From positions 1 through 31,820 of the forward strand of contig JAXDOS010000126.1 of the NCBI GenBank assembly GCA_034668785.1: a stretch of 31,820 bases of DNA, read 5' to 3'. Below, piece after piece: positions 8,073 through 15,051 of this stretch (the stretch's first letter is position 1; every line of letters starts with the position of its first letter). The position numbers and the translations under genes are program-made. The notes beneath the pieces are model-generated. The model was not told where the DNA came from, did no database searches, and saw only the letters and a program-made list of their open reading frames with translations. Origin of the DNA: CANKHA01 sp034668785 (GTDB lineage Bacteria > Pseudomonadota > Alphaproteobacteria > Rhizobiales > Xanthobacteraceae).

Positions 8073-8774
8073 ATGCGCAACCGTCTCCTCTGGATTTTGC
8101 TGATCGGTCTTGTGCTTGCGCTTATCGTCCTTGTTGTGCGTCACAACGCGGGAATGGTCGGCAGCTTCACCACGCAGGAATTCTCGTCGCTCGCGGTCGA
8201 CGTCGCTATCGCTGTTTTTGTCGGGGTCATGGTGCTGGCTCTGTTCCACGAGCGCATTTCACGAGCGTTTGAAGCTGCTTTGCTCTGGACTGTGATCGCG
8301 CTCATCCTGGTGGTCGGTTACACATACCGCGCGGAATTGCAGCAGGTCGGAGACCGGATTCTCAGCGAGCTTATTCCGGGGCGTCCGGTCACTCGGGGGC
8401 TGGTGGTGGAAATTGCCCGTGGCCGCGCCGGCGATTTTTCCGTCGGGGCGCAGATCAACGGAGCGCGCGTCCCGATGGTGCTCGACAGCGGCGCAAGCGC
8501 GGTTGTGCTGACCCAGGAGGCGGCAAAGGCCGCGGGTCTGCCGCTGGAGGTTCTGCATTACGATATCAACGTGGATACGGCCAACGGCCGCACTCGGGCG
8601 GCTTCCGTGACCATCGATCGGATTGCGGTCGGCAACATCGTCGAGCGCTCGGTCTCCGCACTAATAGCGCCGCCGGGCCAACTGAAAACCAGTCTTCTCG
8701 GGATGAGTTTCCTCAACCGGTTGGAAAGTTGGGAAGTGCGCGGCGACAAGCTGGTGATGCGGAGCTATCCCTAA
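8073..8774 (+). CDS. Membrane-anchored retropepsin-like aspartic protease (TIGR02281 clan AA type)
   Basis: A 233-residue membrane protein with three hydrophobic segments in the N-terminal half (about 6-22, 42-58 and 69-83), followed by a soluble single-domain retropepsin-like fold. The catalytic motif is VLDSGAS with Asp138. Downstream, the VTIDRIAVGN and LLGMSFLNRL segments are typical of the bacterial clan AA family, in which two chains pair to form one active site. The soluble domain follows the third helix; I expect it on the periplasmic side, but topology is inferred. A TTG at 8070 could also start it, but the ATG at 8073 with AAGG at 8065-8068 is preferred. The neighbouring DUF1289 gene ends just before it. 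Substrates are not known. Confidence 0.85.
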   Translation: MRNRLLWILLIGLVLALIVLVVRHNAGMVGSFTTQEFSSLAVDVAIAVFVGVMVLALFHERISRAFEAALLWTVIALILVVGYTYRAELQQVGDRILSELIPGRPVTRGLVVEIARGRAGDFSVGAQINGARVPMVLDSGASAVVLTQEAAKAAGLPLEVLHYDINVDTANGRTRAASVTIDRIAVGNIVERSVSALIAPPGQLKTSLLGMSFLNRLESWEVRGDKLVMRSYP

Positions 8775-8787
8775 AGGGAGAATCCCA

Positions 8788-9618
8788 CTAACCCACGAGA
8801 CTGACGACAAAGCGCGCCGACACCAGCAGCAGGAAAATTCCGAAGGCAACTTCCAGCCGCCGCTTTGAAAGGGCATGAGCGAGCCGGACGCCATAGGACG
8901 CGGTGAAGCTCGAGACCGGCGCCATCAGCGCGGCGGCGACCAGAGACACGAATCCAATCGATAGCGGCGGCAACAGCGCCTGGTGCGGCAAGCCTGCGAG
9001 CATGTAGCCCGCCGTGCCTACGATCGTAATCGGGACGCCCACGCCTGCGGATGTGGCTACAGCGTTATGGATAGGCTTGCCGTAAAGCGTCAGCACCAGA
9101 TTGGATACCGAACCCCCGCTCACGCCCATGAGGGATGAAGCAAGCCCGACGAGAAAGCCGTAGCCGCTCATGGCGGCGCGGCCCGGCAGTTCGTCGCCCA
9201 ATTTCCAGCTGTCGCGACCAAACAAAAGCTTGCAGGCAACGAGGCTCGCGATGACAACGAAGGCGACTTTGAATATTGCGCCGGGCGCGAAAGCAGCGGC
9301 TGCGGCGCCAACCGCGACGCCAGCAATGGCCGGAGCCGTCCAAATGCGGACCACGTCTTGAATGACGGCATTTCTTGCGCGATGGGCCATATATGAACTC
9401 ACCGTCGTCGGGATAATGATCGCCAGCGACGTTCCGATGCACAGTTGCATCCGCACCTCGTCGGATACTCCAATGACGCGAAACACTTCATAGAGCACCG
9501 GAACGATGATGCCGCCGCCACCGATGCCGAACAGCCCAGCAAAAACGCCGGTGATGGTCCCGGCCACGATGATGATAGCCGCGAGCCAAGCCAATTCGCT
9601 GATGGTGACTCCCAGCAC
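8788..9618 (-). CDS. Sulfite exporter TauE/SafE family membrane protein
   Basis: Inner-membrane protein of the TauE/SafE (DUF81) family, about 276 residues with roughly eight helices. The two internal family repeats are visible: GVFAGLFGIGGGGIIVPVL near the N-terminus and GLASSLMGVSGGSVSNLVL in the middle. Members export sulfite, sulfoacetate or other small anions, but many paralogues have unknown cargo, so the substrate is open. The longest frame begins at 9648, but a GTG at 9616-9618 has AGGAGA (9625-9630) 6 bases upstream and directly precedes the first helix, so I choose it. The gene lies downstream of dusA on the same strand, with a 42-base gap, and converges on the aspartic protease gene. 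Confidence 0.88.
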   Translation of the reverse strand: MLGVTISELAWLAAIIIVAGTITGVFAGLFGIGGGGIIVPVLYEVFRVIGVSDEVRMQLCIGTSLAIIIPTTVSSYMAHRARNAVIQDVVRIWTAPAIAGVAVGAAAAAFAPGAIFKVAFVVIASLVACKLLFGRDSWKLGDELPGRAAMSGYGFLVGLASSLMGVSGGSVSNLVLTLYGKPIHNAVATSAGVGVPITIVGTAGYMLAGLPHQALLPPLSIGFVSLVAAALMAPVSSFTASYGVRLAHALSKRRLEVAFGIFLLLVSARFVVSLVG

Positions 9619-9660
9619 TGGCGTTCTCCTAAGGCGGGCTTTGAGCACCGAGGATGCGAG

Positions 9661-10743
9661 TTAGGCGGCAGCACAGTCGGACGTGTCGGAAGAGCTATCC
9701 CGTACCAGGGCCAGCGCTTCGACGAGCACGTTTGCGTCTGCGCCTAGTTTCACCGCTTCGGTCGCGAGATGCCGGCGAAAGGCGCGGGCGCCCGGCACCG
9801 CGCGGAACAGACCATGGATATGACGGGTAATGGAGTGAAGCCTCGTGCCGCGCGCTAGTTCGCGTTCGACGTAAGGGACAAGCGCTTCCGTCAAGGCGCG
9901 AGGTGAAGCATAGGGCGGAGGCTCGCCAAACAGCAGCGGATCGACGTCAAGGAGGCGCCACGGCTCTTGATAGGCCGCGCGTCCCATCATCACGCCATCG
10001 ACGTGGCGCCTGTGAGCGACCGCTTGCTCAACACTGGTCACCCCACCATTGATCATAATGTCGAGGCCGGGATGGGCGGCCTTGAGCCGGTAGACGCGTT
10101 CGTAATCAAGCGGCGGAACTTCGCGGTTTTCTTTCGGCGAGAGGCCGGCGAGCCATGCCTTTCGGGCATGCACGATCAGGGCATCGGCCCGGGCCGCCTC
10201 GACCGCGCACGTCAGTTCTTCTAACGCTTTTTCCGGGTCCTGCTCGTCGATACCGATACGGCATTTGACCGTCACCGGCACGCGAACGGCCGATTTCATA
10301 GCGGCCACGCAGTCACCGACCAGCGCCGGTTCCGCCATCAGGCAAGCGCCGAAGCGCCCCTCCTGTACCCGGTCTGACGGACACCCGACGTTGAAATTGA
10401 CCTCGTCGTAACCAAATTCCTCGGCAATGCGGGCGCACTCCGCCAGCGCACGTGGATCGGAGCCGCCGAGTTGGATCGCAACCGGATGTTCGGCCGTGTC
10501 GAATTTTAAAAGCCGGTCGCGATCGCCACGAATAATAGCAGCCGTCGTCAGCATCTCGGTGTAAAGAAGGGCGCGGCGCGTGAATAGGCGATGGAAGAAT
10601 CGGCAATGCCGGTCCGTCCACTCCATCATCGGTGCCACGGAAAATCGTCGTGACAATCGGATATCGTCTTTAAGGGTGGTCACGGCCGTCTCATGGCGCA
10701 GAATGAGGCCACCGGCAAGCAGTTCGGCGCCGGGACGCCGCAT
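9661..10743 (-). CDS. dusA: tRNA-dihydrouridine synthase A
   Basis: FMN-dependent enzyme that reduces uridines in the tRNA D-loop (U20 and U20a for DusA). It has the TIM-barrel start VAPMMEWTDRHCR, the DusA-type LLYTEMLTTAAI segment, the QLGG flavin motif, the catalytic cysteine in NVGCPS (Cys121), the KCRIGID and INGG phosphate-binding motifs, and a C-terminal helical domain (HIHGLFRAVPGARAFRRHL). Length (360) is slightly above usual because of about 30 N-terminal residues before the barrel. A GTG at 10683 would give a shorter protein (340 residues), and neither start has a strong ribosome binding site. The gene diverges from the CDF transporter gene; if the ATG at 10743 is used, the space to that gene's start is only 50 bases. 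Confidence 0.94.
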   Translation of the reverse strand: MRRPGAELLAGGLILRHETAVTTLKDDIRLSRRFSVAPMMEWTDRHCRFFHRLFTRRALLYTEMLTTAAIIRGDRDRLLKFDTAEHPVAIQLGGSDPRALAECARIAEEFGYDEVNFNVGCPSDRVQEGRFGACLMAEPALVGDCVAAMKSAVRVPVTVKCRIGIDEQDPEKALEELTCAVEAARADALIVHARKAWLAGLSPKENREVPPLDYERVYRLKAAHPGLDIMINGGVTSVEQAVAHRRHVDGVMMGRAAYQEPWRLLDVDPLLFGEPPPYASPRALTEALVPYVERELARGTRLHSITRHIHGLFRAVPGARAFRRHLATEAVKLGADANVLVEALALVRDSSSDTSDCAAA

Positions 10744-10760
10744 TGACGCACAGCGCCACC

Positions 10761-10772
10761 CCGGTTAACCGG
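10761..10772. promoter_or_regulatory. Perfect 12-bp palindrome between dusA and the CDF gene
   Basis: CCGGTTAACCGG is a perfect palindrome placed 10 bases before the AGGAG (10783-10787) that sets the CDF start, and 17 bases upstream of dusA. A dyad in so short a divergent region may be an operator. About eight such 12-mers are expected by chance in the whole window, but only about 0.01 in this 50-base gap. It is a candidate only. Confidence 0.35.
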
Positions 10773-10793
10773 ACCTGGCATCAGGAGCCAAAA

Positions 10794-12161
10794 TTGAACG
10801 AGAAGGAAAGCGCCGCGCTTGGATCGATTGCCGCCTCGGCAGGGCTGACGGCTGCCAAAGGCGTGGTCGGGATTTTGTCCGGCTCGCTCGCCCTCCTTTC
10901 CGAGGCTGCACACTCATTGATCGATTTCGCCGCGACGGTGATGACCTATTTCGCGGTGCGCATTTCCGGCAAGCCGGCCGACAAGGAGCACCACTACGGC
11001 CACGGTAAGGTCGAAAGCGTCTCCGCACTGGCGGAAACCGCGTTGCTATTCCTGCTTTCCGGCGTGGTGATTTGGGAAGCTGTGAAACGCCTGTTGGGAG
11101 AACATGGCCAGGCGGTCGAGGCGACATTATGGGCGTTCGCCGTGATTATCGTTTCCATCGTCGTCGATTTTTTCCGCGCACGCCTGCTCTATCGAGTTGC
11201 CGCGGAAACATCGAGCGAGGCGCTGGAAGCCGACGCGCTGCATTTCGGTTCGGACATGTGGTCGTCATTTGCCGTGCTGATCGGGCTCGGTGGCGTCGCC
11301 ATCGGTTTTCCCTGGGCCGACGCGGCTGCGGCGCTGGTGGTCGCGGTATTCGTGTGTCTGGCCGGCTGGCGCCTTGGCCGCCGCACCATCGATACCTTGA
11401 CCGACACGGCGCCCGTGGGCATCGCCGACCAAGTTACCGCGGCGGCTCGCAAGGTCCCCGGCGTTGTGGCCGTTGAACGCGTACGTGCCCGGCCCGCAGG
11501 CAATAAGTTATTCGTCGACCTGGCGGTGGTGGTGAGCCGCACGCTCCCCTTCGACCGGGTCGCGATTTTGAAGAACGACGTGGCAGACGCGATCAGCCGA
11601 GCCATCCCGGCGGCGGAGGTGATTGTCGCCACCGAGCCGCGCGCGCTCGACGATGAGAGTGTACTGGAACGGGTTATGGTCATCGCGCGGAATCAGGCGC
11701 TTGCCGTTCACCATATTACCGTCCATTCGATCGGCGAACGCCTCGCGGTCGGGCTCGATCTGGAAGTCGCGGGCGAGCTTACGCTTGGAGAGGCCCACGA
11801 GATCGCGACGCGATTGGAGAGCGCGGTATGCGCCGAACTAGGTGCCGATGTCGAAGTGGAGACTCACATCGAGCCGCTGCAAGCCTATGGAGTCGCTGGT
11901 CGCGAGGCGAATGCGAGCCGGATCAACGAAGTCCAGGCCGCGTTGAGTGAAATTGTCTCCCAGCCTGGTCCGCTCCGGGATGTGCACGATGTGCGCGTCC
12001 GCGAAACTGCCGAGGGCGAGATGGTGAATTTCCATTGCCGCGTCGATCCGGAACTAACCGTCCAGACGGTTCACGAAAAGGTTGACGAGGTTGAACGCGC
12101 GTTACGGCGGCGGTTACCGACCATCAAGCGGGTGATCGGTCATGCTGAGCCGATGGGGTGA
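10794..12161 (+). CDS. Cation diffusion facilitator (CDF) metal transporter with extended C-terminus
   Basis: Inner-membrane proton/metal antiporter exporting divalent metals. The six-helix CDF core spans about 1-205 (numbering from the TTG start). The metal site is of the HD-HD kind: His40 and Asp44 in helix 2 (AHSLIDF) and His150 and Asp154 in helix 5 (HFGSD). Family knowledge links HD-HD to zinc/cadmium rather than iron or manganese. The histidine-rich EHHYGHGK loop follows helix 2. At 455 residues it is much longer than usual (about 300), with what look like three successive ferredoxin-like cytosolic domains (about 206-281, 290-362, 372-455). I choose a TTG at 10794 because AGGAG lies 6 bases upstream; a longer frame from a TTG at 10743 has no such site. 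It ends 6 bases before pepN, so co-transcription is likely. Confidence 0.9.
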   Translation: MNEKESAALGSIAASAGLTAAKGVVGILSGSLALLSEAAHSLIDFAATVMTYFAVRISGKPADKEHHYGHGKVESVSALAETALLFLLSGVVIWEAVKRLLGEHGQAVEATLWAFAVIIVSIVVDFFRARLLYRVAAETSSEALEADALHFGSDMWSSFAVLIGLGGVAIGFPWADAAAALVVAVFVCLAGWRLGRRTIDTLTDTAPVGIADQVTAAARKVPGVVAVERVRARPAGNKLFVDLAVVVSRTLPFDRVAILKNDVADAISRAIPAAEVIVATEPRALDDESVLERVMVIARNQALAVHHITVHSIGERLAVGLDLEVAGELTLGEAHEIATRLESAVCAELGADVEVETHIEPLQAYGVAGREANASRINEVQAALSEIVSQPGPLRDVHDVRVRETAEGEMVNFHCRVDPELTVQTVHEKVDEVERALRRRLPTIKRVIGHAEPMG

Positions 12162-12167
12162 GCGGCG

Positions 12168-14822
12168 ATGCGTACCGAACAAGCCCGCCCTGTTCGCCTG
12201 CAGGATTATCGTCCGCCGGATTGGCTCGTCGACACTGTCCATCTCGACATATCCTTGCATCCAACAGCCACCCGGGTACGTGCCGCTCTGGCTTTGAAAC
12301 CTAACGCCGCGGTCGCCGGGCCTGCCTCGGTCGTACTCGACGGCGACGGTCTCAATTTGGTTTCCATTGCGATCGACGGCGTCCCGCTTGCGGCCGAGCA
12401 TTACGTTGCCACTCCAAACAGCCTCACCATTTCGCAAGCGCCGCCGCGGCCCTTCCGCCTCGACATCGAAACTCTGGTCGATCCCTCGGCCAATACCCAG
12501 CTCTCCGGCCTTTACCGCTCCAGCGGAACTTATTGCACTCAGTGCGAAGCCGAAGGTTTCCGCCGCATCACCTATTTCCCCGACCGGCCGGACGTGATGG
12601 CGGTCTACACCACCCGCATTGAGGCTGATAAAGCCGAAGCGCCGGTGCTGCTCGCCAACGGCAATCTCGTCGCGCAGGGCGAAGTAGCCGGCACGGCACG
12701 CCATTTCGCTGTTTGGCACGACCCCTTCCCTAAGCCGTCTTATCTCTTTGCTTTGGTCGGAGGCGCGCTTGCCTGCGTGGAAGACAAGTTCCGCACCATG
12801 TCCGGCCGCGAAGTGGCGCTAAAGATCTACGTGGAGCCCGGCAAAGAGGATCGCTGTGACTACGCGATGGACGCGCTGAAGCGCGCGATGCGTTGGGATG
12901 AAGAGACATTTGGCCGCGAATATGACCTCGACATTTTCATGATCGTCGCCGTGTCGGACTTCAACATGGGGGCCATGGAGAATAAGGGCCTCAACGTCTT
13001 CAACGATAAATACGTGCTGGCGTCGCCGCAGACTGCCACCGACGGCGACTTTGCCGGCATCGAAGCGGTGATCGCGCACGAGTATTTCCACAACAGGACC
13101 GGCAACCGCATCACTTGCCGCGACTGGTTCCAGCTCTGCCTGAAGGAAGGTCTGACGGTGTTCCGTGACCAGGAATTCACGTCCGATCAGCGCTCGCGGC
13201 CGGTCAAGCGCATTTCCGACGCCAGACTGCTGCGCGCCCATCAATTCGTGGAAGATGCCGGCCCTCTTGCTCATCCGGTGCGGCCCGAGCTCTACCACGA
13301 GATCAACAACTTCTACACCGCCACCATCTACGAGAAGGGCGCCGAGGTGGTGCGGATGCTCAAAGTTCTCCTGGGCTCTGAGAAGTTCCGAGCCGGCATG
13401 GACCTCTACTTCTCGCGCCATGACGGGCAGGCCGCCACCGTGGAACAATTTATCCAGTGCTTCGCCGACGTGAGCGGCCGGGATCTCAAACCTTTCATGC
13501 GCTGGTATTCACAGGCCGGCACGCCTGAAGTTGCGGTGAATGGTCATTGGGATGCCGAGAAGAAAACCTATCGCCTCGAGGCTACGCAGACGGTACCGGC
13601 GACGCCAGGGCAACCGATCAAGGAGTCGATGGTCATTCCGTTTGTGGTTGGTCTGCTTGGTCCCGACGGCAGCGAGTTTCCGCTTATAGCCGCAGACGGA
13701 AAACCCATTGGACATGGCGTTCTCACGTTAACCCACTCGGTCCACACCTTCGTTTTCAGCGGTATCGACGCTCGTCCGGTACCCTCGCTCAATCGCGGTT
13801 TTTCAGCACCGATCAAACTCGTTGCCAACATATCCGCGGAGGAACTTGGTTTCCTGGCAGCCCACGACAACGATCCGTTCAATCGTTGGCAAGCCGTGCA
13901 GACGCTCGCGACCCGAATTCTCGTCGACCACGTGGCGGCGCTACGTTCAGGCGGCACGGCGCCTGTGAACGACAGCATTATTCATGCGCTCGAGCAGATT
14001 TTAACCGACGCCCGGCTCGAACCGGCATTTGTCGCTCAGACGCTGATCCTGCCGCTGGAAGCCGACATTGCGCGAGAAATCGGCCGCGACATTGATCCCG
14101 ACGCGATCTTGTCCGCGCGCGTCGCATTGCGTGCTGCGATCGGCCAAAGCCTCAGGCCTATGCTATCTGAAACTTATAGTCGGATGGCCGATGCTGGGCC
14201 GTATTGTCCTGACGCCGCAAGCGCCGGGAAGCGTTCCCTCAAAAGCATGTGTCTGGACCTGCTCGCCGCGGACGGGAATGCCGCGGCGATCGATCTCGCC
14301 GCCCGTCAATACCAAGCCGCCAATAACATGACGGATCGCATCGCCGCGCTGGCCACGCTGTCGCTGCACGATGTTCCGCAGCGCACCGAAACGCTCGAGG
14401 ACTTCTACAGCCGTTACTCCGGCGATCCGCTGATCATCGACAAATGGTTTGCGCTTCAGGCGGGGATTGCGGAACCAGGCACGCTGGCGCGGGTACGCGC
14501 CCTGACAACGCATCCCGCCTTCTCTCTTTCCAATCCCAACCGCGTCCGCGCCTTGATCGGTGTGTTCGCGCAAGGAAATCCAACACAGTTCAACCGTGCC
14601 GACGGCGAAGGTTACGATTTCGTGGTCGAAAACGTGCTCGCACTTGATGAGAAGAATCCGCAAGTCGCTGCGCGGGTTCTTTCCGCGTTCAAAAGTTGGC
14701 GGGCACTTGAGCTGTCTCGGCAAACACTGGCCCGGGCGGCGCTGCAGCGCGTTACCTCCGCGCCAAACCTCTCGCGCGACGTCGGCGACATCGTTCAGCG
14801 GACTTTGGCCGAGCCGACCTGA
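12168..14822 (+). CDS. pepN: Aminopeptidase N (M1 family zinc metallopeptidase)
   Basis: Cytosolic zinc aminopeptidase of 884 residues, removing N-terminal residues from peptides in the last steps of protein turnover. It has the substrate-anchoring GAMEN motif (268-272) and the zinc-binding HEYFH (His304, His308) followed by Glu327 (HExxH-x18-E). Length and the long helical C-terminal half match the gammaproteobacterial-type PepN (about 870 residues) rather than the shorter M1 enzymes. It begins 6 bases after the CDF stop, so both are probably read together. Zinc dependence beside a zinc-type CDF exporter may be coincidental. Confidence 0.95.
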   Translation: MRTEQARPVRLQDYRPPDWLVDTVHLDISLHPTATRVRAALALKPNAAVAGPASVVLDGDGLNLVSIAIDGVPLAAEHYVATPNSLTISQAPPRPFRLDIETLVDPSANTQLSGLYRSSGTYCTQCEAEGFRRITYFPDRPDVMAVYTTRIEADKAEAPVLLANGNLVAQGEVAGTARHFAVWHDPFPKPSYLFALVGGALACVEDKFRTMSGREVALKIYVEPGKEDRCDYAMDALKRAMRWDEETFGREYDLDIFMIVAVSDFNMGAMENKGLNVFNDKYVLASPQTATDGDFAGIEAVIAHEYFHNRTGNRITCRDWFQLCLKEGLTVFRDQEFTSDQRSRPVKRISDARLLRAHQFVEDAGPLAHPVRPELYHEINNFYTATIYEKGAEVVRMLKVLLGSEKFRAGMDLYFSRHDGQAATVEQFIQCFADVSGRDLKPFMRWYSQAGTPEVAVNGHWDAEKKTYRLEATQTVPATPGQPIKESMVIPFVVGLLGPDGSEFPLIAADGKPIGHGVLTLTHSVHTFVFSGIDARPVPSLNRGFSAPIKLVANISAEELGFLAAHDNDPFNRWQAVQTLATRILVDHVAALRSGGTAPVNDSIIHALEQILTDARLEPAFVAQTLILPLEADIAREIGRDIDPDAILSARVALRAAIGQSLRPMLSETYSRMADAGPYCPDAASAGKRSLKSMCLDLLAADGNAAAIDLAARQYQAANNMTDRIAALATLSLHDVPQRTETLEDFYSRYSGDPLIIDKWFALQAGIAEPGTLARVRALTTHPAFSLSNPNRVRALIGVFAQGNPTQFNRADGEGYDFVVENVLALDEKNPQVAARVLSAFKSWRALELSRQTLARAALQRVTSAPNLSRDVGDIVQRTLAEPT

Positions 14823-15051
14823 CAGCGCTTAAGCCAGCTAATCAGCCAACGGCATGATTTCGTTCCTCTAATTGCGCTACATCGCTTTTCCGGCTTGCGC
14901 CAAAAAAGCTGTGTGGCAATGCAACGTAAATATTGACTCACGGACTCTCGACAAATCCTAGCGATTCGATTCCAATCGGAAGTGATTCGGAGGGAGCGCT
15001 ACATCCTTCCAATCAAGGGCGGACGGGGAACTAATCCAAGCGGAGGTCAGG

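Noticed and set aside
7371..8249. 292-codon - strand frame across the first kinase end, DUF1289 and protease genes
   Set aside because: It crosses three supported + strand genes, and its composition is that of an antisense frame.
14933..14961. Possible promoter TTGACT with 17-base spacing before the PAS kinase
   Set aside because: The -10 candidate (TCCTAG) matches the consensus at only two positions, so it is not listed as a feature.
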